Source: Clostridiales bacterium (GTDB lineage Bacteria > Bacillota > Clostridia > Peptostreptococcales > Acidaminobacteraceae). Taken from it: a stretch of 50,246 nucleotides of DNA. The stretch spans positions 1 to 50,246 of the forward strand of contig JASUSA010000018.1 of the NCBI GenBank assembly GCA_030446305.1, in the 5' to 3' direction. A program made the position numbers and the translations under genes. Below are positions 23,493-32,340 of the stretch, piece by piece. Below the pieces are notes generated by a model. It did no database searches. It saw nothing but the letters and a program-made list of their open reading frames with translations, and was not told where the DNA came from. Positions within the stretch are counted from its first letter, which is position 1. Each line of letters starts with the position of its first letter.

Positions 23493-23855
23493 ATGAATTA
23501 CGCATTGTTTCTAATTCTAAACGATCTTTCCAAGCTGGAGGCTATACACAATATTTTTTTTGAAGTTGGCTGCGGCGCCACAACACTTGACAGTATTGGC
23601 ATGGGTAAAGTGCTTTTAGAAAACAACATCAATATCCCAGTCTTTGCCGGCATCCGAAAACTGGTTGACGGCGACAAGCCATACAACAAAACGATTATCA
23701 GTGTTATTCGCGACGAACAAAAGCTAAACAAAGCGATTGCACTCATCAAAAAAGAGCTTCGCATGGATGAACTCAACAAAGGCGGCATTGGCTTCATTTT
23801 CGTCGTACCAGTCGTCGAGTGTCATGGTTTTAAACTGGAAGATCTCGAAAATTAA
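23493..23855 (+). CDS. PII-like signalling protein, partner of the antiporter
   Basis: A 120-residue protein with the beta-alpha-beta repeats of the PII/CutA-like ferredoxin fold: a first strand NYALFLILN, a helix with KLEAIHNIFFEVGCGATT, a variable loop about residues 35-60, a second strand TIISVIRD and an end with IGFIFVVPVVECHGF. The classical PII T-loop tyrosine and signature are not obvious, so it belongs to a divergent PII-like group. Such proteins often sit beside a transporter gene and gate it in response to nucleotides or anions. The start at 23493 follows ATGGAGG. It lies 13 bases after the antiporter gene, clearly in the same operon. Confidence 0.75.
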   Translation: MNYALFLILNDLSKLEAIHNIFFEVGCGATTLDSIGMGKVLLENNINIPVFAGIRKLVDGDKPYNKTIISVIRDEQKLNKAIALIKKELRMDELNKGGIGFIFVVPVVECHGFKLEDLEN

Positions 23856-23860
23856 CAACC

Positions 23861-23970
23861 AAGGGAATTGCATCATCGCCTTTTATGAGCCTTTTAGAAG
23901 CATCGGTTGAATACCTGTCGATATGTGTAGGGTATCGAAAGCATTAAAATCTGAATGGTGCAATTGCCTC
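23861..23970. repeat. MITE/REP-like element, copy C
   Basis: A 110-base element. The left end AAGGGAATTGCATCAT and the right end (read backwards GAGGCAATTGCACCATT) are imperfect inverted repeats. The right arm continues into ATTTTAATGCTTTC, which recurs in copy D at 27495. It begins five bases after the stop codon of the PII-like gene. Confidence 0.65.
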
Positions 23971-24003
23971 AAGCGTAAACACAATTTTGCTGCTTTCATT
24001 CAA

Positions 24004-24038
24004 AACGGCCTTTAATTCCATTAAAGGTCGTTTTTTTT
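24004..24038 (+). terminator. intrinsic terminator of the antiporter-PII operon
   Basis: AACGGCCTTTAAT (24004-24016) pairs with ATTAAAGGTCGTT (24020-24032) with one G-T pair, followed by eight T in total. Confidence 0.85.
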
Positions 24039-24084
24039 GACATCAAATTTCAACGTTATCCTTTTCAAACGAATTAAAAAGTGT

Positions 24085-24118
24085 TATGATGAATTTATCC
24101 CCCTGTGCAGGGGGGTAT
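24085..24118 (+). promoter_or_regulatory. rhodanese promoter with CsoR/CstR-like operator
   Basis: TATGAT (24085-24090; the -35 TTTTCA at 24062-24067 is weak) is followed after eight bases by CCCCCTGTGCAGGGGG (24099-24114), flanked by TAT on both sides. It differs by one base from the palindrome at 5997-6012 and sits at the same distance from its -10 element. CstR, the persulfide-sensing CsoR homologue, controls rhodanese genes in other Firmicutes. Confidence 0.72.
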
Positions 24119-24140
24119 ATTAAATTGGGAGGCTCACGCT

Positions 24141-24506
24141 ATGTACAATATTATTGCCGTCGTTGTCACCATTGTTCTCTATATGCTCTATCAAAAATGG
24201 TCGACTCGAAATATCAAAATGGTAACCGGCACGGAGCTCGAATCGATGCTCTCAAAGAATAAAAAGGGCTTTCAACTGATTGATGTCCGTACACCGGAAG
24301 AGTATAGTCAACATCATGTAAAAGGCTTTAAAAATATTCCGCTAGATCAGATTCGCAGTCGCTTAAAGGAAATCACATCTGACAAACCGGTTGTCGTCAT
24401 GTGCGCCTCAGGCAGTCGAAGCATTAAAGCCTGCAAAGTGCTGAGCAAAGTCGGTATGACCGACGTCATTAACCTCCGCGGCGGCATTGCTGCATACAGA
24501 GGTTAA
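24141..24506 (+). CDS. membrane-anchored rhodanese-like sulfurtransferase
   Basis: A 121-residue protein with one N-terminal membrane segment (residues 3-17) and a single cytosolic rhodanese domain. The active-site loop is CASGSRS with the persulfide-forming Cys88; LIDVRTPEEY near 47 and NLRGGIAAY near the end are typical. It would move sulfane sulfur between carriers, probably in sulfide or persulfide detoxification. The start at 24141 follows TTGGGAGG; an upstream in-frame GTG lies inside the operator and is unlikely. It is alone between its own promoter and terminator. Confidence 0.88.
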   Translation: MYNIIAVVVTIVLYMLYQKWSTRNIKMVTGTELESMLSKNKKGFQLIDVRTPEEYSQHHVKGFKNIPLDQIRSRLKEITSDKPVVVMCASGSRSIKACKVLSKVGMTDVINLRGGIAAYRG

Positions 24507-24573
24507 ACATTCATCTATCTAAACAAGCGCTTCAACTGGCACGCCCTTTTTCGATGCGGTTGCCTAACGATTA

Positions 24574-24604
24574 AACCCGGCATTTAGACAATGCCGGGTT
24601 TTTT
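24574..24604 (+). terminator. intrinsic terminator of the rhodanese gene
   Basis: AACCCGGCATT (24574-24584) and AATGCCGGGTT (24590-24600), five-base loop, then T to 24604. It may also act weakly on the convergent chemoreceptor gene. Confidence 0.88.
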
Positions 24605-24633
24605 ATAACAAACGATCTTATCGCCAAAGTGAA

Positions 24634-26943
24634 TTAGGAATCAAGTATAAATTGTCCCATCAATTCAATCATTTTCTCTGACTGATGAATAAGCGATTCC
24701 GAAGCGTTTGCCGTTTTTTCAGCCGTCTTAGAGCTAATATCCGTCGCAATGGAAATCTGCTCAATGCCGGAAAGAATTTGCTGACTTGTATCAGACTGCA
24801 TTTGAGATGTATGTTTAATCTCTTCAATCAGGCTGGTTACGCGCTGCATATCTTCTTGAATGGCACGTAAATCTTCGGCAGTTTCACCTGTCTTAAGTTT
24901 GCTCGTTTTAATATCGACGATCGACTGTTCCACCAGTGCCGTCGTCTCTTCAACGGATTTTGCACTGCGAACGGCGAGATTTCTTACTTCTTCCGCAACG
25001 ACGGCAAATCCCTTGCCATGTTCTCCAGCCCTTGCCGCTTCAACCGCGGCGTTAAGCGCCAACAAATTCGTTTGAAGTGAAATTTCGTTGATGACGGAAC
25101 CGAGTTTTAAAATAGCCGCCGACGATTCGGATAGTTTCTGCATCGACTGTTCTAAGCCAAGCATACTCTGATTACAAATTTCCGTTTTGGAATCCACTTG
25201 TTTGATCAGTTCATTTGCTTTGGCCGTGTTGGTCGCATTATTGTGGATCTGGTTGGCAAAGCCGTCAACCGACTGCATAATGTCACGAATCGAAGCGCTT
25301 TGCTCTGTAGAAGCCTGAGACAGTTCATGACTCAACACGCCTAAACTTTCTGCGGCACGATCAACCGCCCGCGAAGAATCTCGCGTTTGATTCAGAACAT
25401 ACCGAACGCTGCCAACAGTCTGATTATACGCTGATTTAAGATCTGCCCATTCGCCGAGATAATTAGAAGCAATGCGTTTCGAGTAATCGCCTTTTGCCAT
25501 ATAGCTCATTTGCGACGTTAAATCATTCAAGACGAGCTTCATGCTGTTTACGGTATCATTCAGCGCATCTTTTATAATCGCATGATCCCCCTTGTACTCA
25601 CCTTCTACGCGTCGATCAAATTGCCCTGTAGCAATATTACCAAGTACAGCAGCGGATTCATTGATCGGTTTAATAATGAGATCAAGCAGGCAATTGATAT
25701 TATCCAGTGCCATTCGATACTCGCCACGCATCATGCGATTATCACTTCGCGCTTTTAAATCGCCCATTTCTGCTGCATTGATAAGCAGCTTAATTTCCTG
25801 GATAAGGCTTTCTACGGACTCCTTTATCTGGAGCAAACTTTGCATCAGCACGCTAAAATCACCTTCGTATGTAGCCTGTACCGACACGTCCAGCTGTCCC
25901 ACCGACAGTGCTTCACCAATACGAATAATCTCTTTAATCGGCATTTCATACTGGTCTAAAATTTGATTAACCTGCCCCAGCAGCGCCTGCCATCTGCCTT
26001 CGAACTTATCAATATCCGTTCTTGCACTAAGTGCACCTTTGGCAACTGAACCCGATACAGTGCTTATTTCTGAAAACAGCGCATCGACGTTGTCAATCAG
26101 CGCATTTTGTGCCAGACTAAGCGTATCCGTGCCCAACACCTCTGTTTCTTTGGTCACTGCTTCTCCCTGAGAAAGTGCCAAAAGCTTTGCCGCACTGTGA
26201 TTAATATGTGTCAGCACCTGATTGAGCGAATCCACCAACCTGCCAATTTCATCATCGCTACCGTGTTCAATATGAATCGTATAATTGCCTTTGGCAACTT
26301 CTTTTAGTGCTGAATCAATTTTCGAAATCGGTCGAATAACAAATTTTTTTAAAATACTGATCACGATGACGAATAAAATCAGAGACAATATGCCAAATGT
26401 CAACTGAAATCGTTTGAGGTGCGCCACTTTTACCTGCGCACTACTTTGAAGCGCGGTGACAAGGCTATTGGATTTTGCAAGCAATGCATTATTGTTTTCG
26501 TATATGTAATGAAGTGCCGCCGAATCATTCGCTTCAATAAGTTGAACAGCCGATGCCCTAAACGGTGTCCAGATGTTTTCAATTTCCTCTAAATAATTTT
26601 CAAATCCCGTCAATGGTTTGATCGTCGAACGCGTACCATCTGTATCGGTTACGTCACCGCCTTCTTCAAACCCTTTCAGCGTCTCATCGAAGAGCGCCAT
26701 GGCACCGATTACTTCTGCCTGAACCGTTTCTTTTGCATCTTCATCTAAAAATTCACTGTGCAAAAGCAAAAGATTTTTACTGATCCGCTGGCTGAGCATG
26801 CGCTGCCGTCCCGAAATATTAACGAGCAGTGCATCCTGTTCCTGCGCTTCTAAAATGCTGAATGTAAATAAGATACTTGCGTAAAATAGGGCAATAAACA
26901 GAATACCCGAAAAAATGAGTCGGCTCTGTATAGATTTCAGCAT
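24634..26943 (-). CDS. chemoreceptor with PilJ-type sensor and several HAMP units
   Basis: A 769-residue methyl-accepting chemotaxis protein. Membrane segments lie near residues 5-25 and 195-215. The outer domain has [14 protein letters not shown], the signature of PilJ/NarX-type four-helix sensors. A long chain of HAMP-like repeats follows (about 215-500), then the signalling domain with [34 protein letters not shown] split here over the hairpin tip. No CheR/CheB-binding pentapeptide at the end. Start at 26943 with GAAAGGGGG; an upstream in-frame ATG lacks a site. The GNAT gene ends 44 bases upstream in the same direction. Confidence 0.9.
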   Translation of the reverse strand: MLKSIQSRLIFSGILFIALFYASILFTFSILEAQEQDALLVNISGRQRMLSQRISKNLLLLHSEFLDEDAKETVQAEVIGAMALFDETLKGFEEGGDVTDTDGTRSTIKPLTGFENYLEEIENIWTPFRASAVQLIEANDSAALHYIYENNNALLAKSNSLVTALQSSAQVKVAHLKRFQLTFGILSLILFVIVISILKKFVIRPISKIDSALKEVAKGNYTIHIEHGSDDEIGRLVDSLNQVLTHINHSAAKLLALSQGEAVTKETEVLGTDTLSLAQNALIDNVDALFSEISTVSGSVAKGALSARTDIDKFEGRWQALLGQVNQILDQYEMPIKEIIRIGEALSVGQLDVSVQATYEGDFSVLMQSLLQIKESVESLIQEIKLLINAAEMGDLKARSDNRMMRGEYRMALDNINCLLDLIIKPINESAAVLGNIATGQFDRRVEGEYKGDHAIIKDALNDTVNSMKLVLNDLTSQMSYMAKGDYSKRIASNYLGEWADLKSAYNQTVGSVRYVLNQTRDSSRAVDRAAESLGVLSHELSQASTEQSASIRDIMQSVDGFANQIHNNATNTAKANELIKQVDSKTEICNQSMLGLEQSMQKLSESSAAILKLGSVINEISLQTNLLALNAAVEAARAGEHGKGFAVVAEEVRNLAVRSAKSVEETTALVEQSIVDIKTSKLKTGETAEDLRAIQEDMQRVTSLIEEIKHTSQMQSDTSQQILSGIEQISIATDISSKTAEKTANASESLIHQSEKMIELMGQFILDS

Positions 26944-26987
26944 AGACCATCCCCCTTTCAAGATAGTCATATCCCTTTTTGTGCCTT

Positions 26988-27443
26988 CTAATCTTTTTTT
27001 AGTGCTTTCTTCATGCGAATATCACTCTTTAGGTCCTTAATTTCAAAAAAACCTAGTTTTTGATAAAGTTTTATTGCAACGCGGTTGCTCTTTTTTACTT
27101 CAAGCATCACAGCACTCGCCTCTGGAAAAAGTGTATTTCCAAATGCAATACCCGCTTCAATAAAAGCATAGCCCCTTCCCTTTCCACGCTGATTCGGCGA
27201 CAAAGCCAATCCGATTTCAAAATCATTGCCGCGACCATAATACTCAAATAGACCAATTAATTGAGATACCTCATCCAATACCGCATATCCCCGACAATTT
27301 CCGGGACCTTTGAGCACTTTATCCCCGCGCTCATAGCTTTTCACATAGGCACTCATATCAATTTTGCCTTCTTGTTTTGACATCAGCCACCGTGAAATCA
27401 CCCTTACTTGCTGAATATTGAGCAATGAAAATCTATAGGCCAT
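26988..27443 (-). CDS. GNAT-family N-acetyltransferase
   Basis: A 151-residue acetyltransferase of the RimI/GNAT type. The acetyl-CoA loop is [15 protein letters not shown] (about residues 86-100), followed by [17 protein letters not shown], the classical motif B helix. The acceptor is unknown: a protein N-terminus, an amine or a small molecule. I choose the ATG at 27443, which has AGAGGTG six bases away, over an in-frame GTG three codons earlier. It is followed by the chemoreceptor gene and probably co-transcribed with it, although a functional link is not evident. Confidence 0.85.
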   Translation of the reverse strand: MAYRFSLLNIQQVRVISRWLMSKQEGKIDMSAYVKSYERGDKVLKGPGNCRGYAVLDEVSQLIGLFEYYGRGNDFEIGLALSPNQRGKGRGYAFIEAGIAFGNTLFPEASAVMLEVKKSNRVAIKLYQKLGFFEIKDLKSDIRMKKALKKD

Positions 27444-27494
27444 CTGCGTCACCTCTGTACCCTCTATGATTTTATTTTTAACATGCTTTTATTT

Positions 27495-27612
27495 GAGGAA
27501 ATAGCATCCTTTAAATTTTAATGCTTTCACGACCATCTATCCTATTTTCATTGTACAAAAATTCAATCCATTGTCGTGAAAGATCCCCGAAAGGTAATGA
27601 TGCAATTGCCTT
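27495..27612. repeat. MITE/REP-like element, copy D
   Basis: A 118-base element with ends GAGGAAATAGCATCC and, read backwards, AAGGCAATTGCATCATTACC. Inside, CTTTCACGAC and GTCGTGAAAG form a perfect ten-base inverted repeat, so the whole element can fold into one long hairpin. Its left arm matches the right arm of copy C. The 322-base gap between the GNAT gene and prfC holds this element and the prfC promoter. Confidence 0.68.
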
Positions 27613-27693
27613 ATTAATAGTAATCAAAGAGATTATAGCACCAGAACGCCTACATATGCTACGTTTATTCTCTAAAAATAAACAAAAATTATA

Positions 27694-27722
27694 TTGACAG
27701 GCTCAGTATAACGCGATACCCT
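27694..27722 (+). promoter_or_regulatory. probable prfC promoter
   Basis: TTGACA (27694-27699), 17 bases, TACCCT (27717-27722). The -35 is perfect and the -10 poor. The ATG follows after about 43 bases. Confidence 0.5.
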
Positions 27723-27765
27723 TTATAAGGTTGCACTTACACTTTATTAGAAATCTGAGGTTACT

Positions 27766-29367
27766 ATGTCTGAAAAGTTAAAACAAATCGCAAATGAAGT
27801 CAAACGCAGAAGGACTTTCGCGATTATATCCCACCCCGATGCCGGTAAGACAACCCTTACAGAAAAATTTCTGCTCTTTGGCGGCGCCATTCGCGAAGCG
27901 GGATCTGTGAAATCCAGACGTGCTCAAAAATACGCTGTCTCAGACTGGATGGAAATTGAAAAACAACGGGGTATTTCCGTTACATCAAGTGTTCTTCAGT
28001 TCGAATACGATAATTGCTGTATTAATATATTAGATACACCCGGGCATCAGGACTTTAGTGAAGACACCTACCGTACACTGATGGCGGCCGACTGTGCCGT
28101 CATGGTCATTGACAGTGCAAAGGGTGTTGAAGCACAAACCAAGAAACTTTTCCACGTCTGTAAAATGCGCGGCATTCCCATCTTTACCTTTATCAATAAA
28201 ATGGATCGTCAAGGTCTCGATCCCTTTGAACTCATTGAAGACATCGAAAAAGTTCTTGATATTCGGTCATGTCCCATCAACTGGCCAATTGGCGCCGGCA
28301 AACACTTTAAAGGTGTTTACAACCGCCAAAAGGGACAAATTGAACTCTTTGGCGAAGGTAATCACGGCCAGAGTAAAACAAAGACGATTGTCGGCGACTT
28401 AGATGATCCTAAATTTGAAGACCTACTCGGCGCCTCCTTGCATCAGCAGCTGCTTGGCGATATTGAACTGCTTGATGTCGCTGGCGACGCCTATGATCTG
28501 GAGCGCATACACGCCGGTAACTTGACGCCTGTATTCTTTGGCAGTGCACTGACAAACTTTGGTGTTGAACCGTTTCTGCAGGATTTTTTAAAAATGTCTT
28601 TGCCGCCACGGCCGCGTGAGAGCAACGAAGGCGAAATTATGCCGACATCTGAAGATTTTACAGGCTTTATCTTTAAAATTCAGGCAAATATGAATCCTGC
28701 ACACCGCGACCGCATTGCCTTTCTTAGAATTTGTTCCGGCAAATTCGAAAAGGGCATGGCTGTCAACCATATCCGCTCCGGCAAAAAAATCAAACTCGCA
28801 CAGCCACAGCAATTTCTTGCGCAAGACCGCATCATCGTCGATACGGCGTACCCGGGGGATATTATCGGTCTGCACGACCCGGGCATTTTCAATATTGGCG
28901 ACACCCTGAGCGAAAAAAGTATGACAATGGCTTTTCAGGGAATTCCTTCTTTTGCACCGGAACACTTTGCCAAAGTTACCATCAAAAATTCGCTTAAGCG
29001 AAAACAGTTTTTAAAGGGCATTCAGCAACTTTCCGAAGAAGGCACCATTCAGGTCTATAAACGCCCAAATATTGGGGTGGAGGAACTCATTGTCGGCGTT
29101 GTCGGCGTTCTCCAGTTTGAAGTTCTCGAATACCGATTAAAGCACGAATACAATGTCGATATGCTCATACAGTCACTCTCCTATCGGTATATTCGCTGGA
29201 TTGATCCAAAATCGTTTAATCCAGATAAATTCTCCATTACAATGGATACGCTGCTGGTTCAAAACGATCTTGAACAGCCGGTTCTGCTCTTCCAGAACGA
29301 ATGGTCTATCAACCAGCTCATTGATCGCAATAAGGGAATCATCCTGCATGAAACATCACTTTTCTAG
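27766..29367 (+). CDS. prfC: peptide chain release factor 3
   Basis: A 533-residue translational GTPase that removes release factors 1 and 2 from the ribosome after termination. The G domain has G1 SHPDAGKTTL near residue 22, DTPGHQDF (G3) near 90 and NKMDRQG (G4) near 144. Domains II and III follow to the end, and the length matches RF3 rather than EF-G. The ribosome site is a weak TGAGGT. It is flanked by its own promoter and terminator, so it appears monocistronic. Confidence 0.96.
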   Translation: MSEKLKQIANEVKRRRTFAIISHPDAGKTTLTEKFLLFGGAIREAGSVKSRRAQKYAVSDWMEIEKQRGISVTSSVLQFEYDNCCINILDTPGHQDFSEDTYRTLMAADCAVMVIDSAKGVEAQTKKLFHVCKMRGIPIFTFINKMDRQGLDPFELIEDIEKVLDIRSCPINWPIGAGKHFKGVYNRQKGQIELFGEGNHGQSKTKTIVGDLDDPKFEDLLGASLHQQLLGDIELLDVAGDAYDLERIHAGNLTPVFFGSALTNFGVEPFLQDFLKMSLPPRPRESNEGEIMPTSEDFTGFIFKIQANMNPAHRDRIAFLRICSGKFEKGMAVNHIRSGKKIKLAQPQQFLAQDRIIVDTAYPGDIIGLHDPGIFNIGDTLSEKSMTMAFQGIPSFAPEHFAKVTIKNSLKRKQFLKGIQQLSEEGTIQVYKRPNIGVEELIVGVVGVLQFEVLEYRLKHEYNVDMLIQSLSYRYIRWIDPKSFNPDKFSITMDTLLVQNDLEQPVLLFQNEWSINQLIDRNKGIILHETSLF

Positions 29368-29470
29368 CAGCTATGCATTGATAAAATGTATGGTTACTTT
29401 TAAAGGAACATCATTAAATAAGCTATACAACCTTAAACCAGCACCGTTTTGTGCTATATAATACCATATA

Positions 29471-29522
29471 AAAAGGGTACCTCGCTCAGGATGTCAAGTA
29501 TCTCGGCGATTGTACCCTTTTT
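29471..29522. terminator. bidirectional terminator between prfC and the convergent HD-GYP gene
   Basis: AAAAGGGTAC (29471-29480) pairs with GTACCCTTTT (29512-29521); the A and T runs at both sides allow use on either strand. A further TCGC/GCGA pairing extends the stem. Confidence 0.82.
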
Positions 29523-29579
29523 CTCATCTTAATCTTGCTTTGTCGCTTGCCTCGCACTTTTACGACATATGAATTCGTT

Positions 29580-32129
29580 TCAGACCTCTTCCCATTCCGA
29601 AATCAGCTGAACAAAGACATCGACGATTTCGGGATCAAATTGAATACCTGAAAAGCGCTTTAATTCATCAATCGCTTCCATAACGGACAATCCTTGCCGA
29701 TAACTTCGGTTGCTCGTCATCGCATCGTAGGCATCGGCAACAGAGATAACACGTGCCAAATAGGGAATTGCTTCTCCTTGGAGCCCTTTAGGATAGCCTT
29801 TCCCATCCCAACGCTCATGATGTGCCAATACATGACTCGCAATTTCAGAAAGATCATTCACTGAGCTCAAGATACGGTAGCCGATCTCCGGATGCCGTTT
29901 CATAATCTCATATTCTTCCGGCGTCAACTTGCCCGCCTTGTTGAGAATCTTATCATCGATTGCAATCTTACCCACATCATGCAAGAGCCCCATCATGCGA
30001 AGCGCATCCAAGTCTCTCTGTTTTAATCCTAAAGCTTTCCCCAGTGTGTAACTGATCTCACTCACGCGCTTCGAATGCTGTTCCTCTCGCTTACTCTTCT
30101 CATGCAGTGTATTCATGATCGTATTAATTGTCTTGCCACGAATACTCGGATTTTCATTTAATTTATGCTTAAACATGAAATCTTCCGCTTCTTTCAGCAC
30201 CTGCTGCATTGGCATTTCCATCGAAAGCCGTTCTGCCCATCCAATGGCAAGTGAAAGCTGAAGTTCCCCTAACTTCTGTGTTTTACAGAGTTTACGAATA
30301 TTCTTCGTCAATCGCTCTGTCAGATAACCCTCTGTTCGTTCTAAAACAATGGCAAATTCATCGCCGCCAATTCGAAATACAGGTGCTTCGACAACCGCTG
30401 CCTGTGTCTTTAAAAAATCAGCTGTCATTTTCAGCATGCGGTCGCCCGTCTCATTGCCAAATGCATCATTGATGAGCTTCAATCCATTGACATCCACCAT
30501 AATCAATGACACCGGTAACGCCGTTTCTGTATCACATGCGGCAATAACCGCTTCAAAATGCCTGCGATTGAAAACATCGGTCAAATAGTCGTGTTTACTC
30601 ACAAAGTCTAGATGCTTTTCACGATCAATACTGGCAGAAATGTCGGTATAGATCCCGTAACCGCCAATGACATTGCCGTCAAACTGTATGGACACACCCG
30701 TAATTCTAACATCAATTGGCTCACGCTTCTTATTGTAACGAACGGATTCGAAGTCCACTAAGTTTCCGCAAAAGACATCTTCCGTCCGAATAAACGCTTC
30801 GGGATCTTTTGACTGTGCGACAATTTCATCTAAATCCACACCGTATACCTCATTTAGCGTATAGCCAAAGAGTGTTTCAAATCCTTTATTGATATCGACA
30901 ATACGATGGTTCTGATCAAACATCGCAACTGCATTAGGCGAATTTTTAAACAACGCTTCAAAATTGAGCTTTTGCATGGAAACTTCCTGCTCAACTGCTA
31001 CCATTTGGCTAAATGAAGCTTCGAGTTCCTCGTTGAGTGCATGCAGTTCCTCTTTATCCGAATTGATTTGTGTAACGTGCACTTGAATTTTATATAAAAG
31101 CGCATTAATTTGATTTTGAACACGGTCAAAGAGACCGTTGTCGCCGAGTTCTATCTTATAAGATGCCGACAGCGCTTCAACATCAATCGCCGCGATTTGA
31201 TTTTCTAAATTTACAAGGGGGTGCACCACATATTTGCGCTGCAAAGCCAGAAAGGCCAGAAAAGTGCCAATGAGCAAGACGATGAGAATACTTGCAGCAT
31301 ATCCCAAATTCTTGGCGTGTACATTATGAGCGGTTATTGGTGAAAAACTAAGTAAATGCCAGTCTGTCCCCCTAATCGCATAGTTTAGAAAAAAACCGTC
31401 CATTCCATCAATGGCGGCATTGAGACTCGTGTTTTGACGATCGGATTCATCCAACTGTTCATAAAACTGCATAAGCTGTGAAAGGCCGACACCTTCTGTG
31501 CGCTCGCCAAACGCCACAATGGTATTGCCCTTTGAATCTACAAGATATGAAACGCCGCCAATTTCTGACGTAAAATCCTCAAGTGCGGTTTCAATCGTAC
31601 CGATTAGAATATCACCGCTCAAAACGCCCATCAGTTGTCCATCCTCATAATAGATCGGCATGGCGATACAGACAACGGGTTCACCGGTGTAGGCATCTTG
31701 AAACGGCTCTGTTAAAATACTGTGTCCCGCCTTAACTGCCTCAGCATACCATGGCCTAACCGTCAAGTCAAAACCAGGTGTCGGCGTCCAGTCATGAGAA
31801 AACCAGAGCGTTTGATCCGGCATGCCAAAATAAATTGAAGTAAACGTAGGATTCTCAGCAACCGTATCGACGAACAGTGTTTTTATCGCCGCCGCTTTTG
31901 AAGGACCAGCCGTTTGAATAACATCTTTAAGGCCTTCCAAAATAATACGATGTGTAACCGCCCAATGATCAATTTCACTATTGATACGATCGGAAGCCTG
32001 AGAAATTCTCATGGAAATTTCTTCATCAATATAGGCATCTGCTTTATAATAATTGATATTGAGTATAAACAGCGATACGGCCAGCAAGGCAATAATGGTC
32101 ACATAGATCGTCTTAACAACTCGATTCAT
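29580..32129 (-). CDS. Cache-PAS-GGDEF-HD-GYP cyclic-di-GMP protein
   Basis: An 849-residue membrane sensor. A helix at about 7-25, an outer dCache sensor (26-275, with WYAEAVKAG and EPFQDAYTGEPV), a second helix near 277-298, a coiled stretch, a PAS domain (about 385-500), GGDEF (about 520-670) and HD-GYP (about 680-849). Both enzyme sites look intact: RIGGDEFAIVLER, and HDVGKIAIDDKILNK with HHERWDGKGYP. It could therefore both make and break cyclic-di-GMP, with the outer sensor deciding. dCache domains bind small ligands such as amino acids or organic acids; the ligand is unknown. Confidence 0.92.
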   Translation of the reverse strand: MNRVVKTIYVTIIALLAVSLFILNINYYKADAYIDEEISMRISQASDRINSEIDHWAVTHRIILEGLKDVIQTAGPSKAAAIKTLFVDTVAENPTFTSIYFGMPDQTLWFSHDWTPTPGFDLTVRPWYAEAVKAGHSILTEPFQDAYTGEPVVCIAMPIYYEDGQLMGVLSGDILIGTIETALEDFTSEIGGVSYLVDSKGNTIVAFGERTEGVGLSQLMQFYEQLDESDRQNTSLNAAIDGMDGFFLNYAIRGTDWHLLSFSPITAHNVHAKNLGYAASILIVLLIGTFLAFLALQRKYVVHPLVNLENQIAAIDVEALSASYKIELGDNGLFDRVQNQINALLYKIQVHVTQINSDKEELHALNEELEASFSQMVAVEQEVSMQKLNFEALFKNSPNAVAMFDQNHRIVDINKGFETLFGYTLNEVYGVDLDEIVAQSKDPEAFIRTEDVFCGNLVDFESVRYNKKREPIDVRITGVSIQFDGNVIGGYGIYTDISASIDREKHLDFVSKHDYLTDVFNRRHFEAVIAACDTETALPVSLIMVDVNGLKLINDAFGNETGDRMLKMTADFLKTQAAVVEAPVFRIGGDEFAIVLERTEGYLTERLTKNIRKLCKTQKLGELQLSLAIGWAERLSMEMPMQQVLKEAEDFMFKHKLNENPSIRGKTINTIMNTLHEKSKREEQHSKRVSEISYTLGKALGLKQRDLDALRMMGLLHDVGKIAIDDKILNKAGKLTPEEYEIMKRHPEIGYRILSSVNDLSEIASHVLAHHERWDGKGYPKGLQGEAIPYLARVISVADAYDAMTSNRSYRQGLSVMEAIDELKRFSGIQFDPEIVDVFVQLISEWEEV

Positions 32130-32215
32130 TTTGGCGCTCCTAAACGTTCATAGATCGGGTAAATGTCCACAGGCACAAATGTCAGTATACCCGACAGGGC
32201 TGGATTCAAGCGTAC

Positions 32216-32242
32216 AAAAAATGGCACAGCCGTAAGCTGTGC
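32216..32242 (-). terminator. terminator of the PAS-GGDEF-EAL gene
   Basis: On the minus strand GCACAGC, a five-base loop and GCTGTGC (32242-32224) are followed by CAT and six T. It lies about 100 bases past the stop codon and just upstream of the next gene. Confidence 0.7.
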
Positions 32243-32340
32243 TTTTCGATAATGATTATTATTTTATTCTAGCGAATCCCGCCTTAATTGTCAAACGACA
32301 GTCGTATACAAAGTAGACAACTGTCGTTATTATTGGCTAT

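Noticed and set aside
32295..32327. Inverted repeat ACGACAG/CTGTCGT just past the PAS-GGDEF-EAL gene
   Set aside because: Seven-base arms, long loop and no T run; the better terminator is at 32216-32242.
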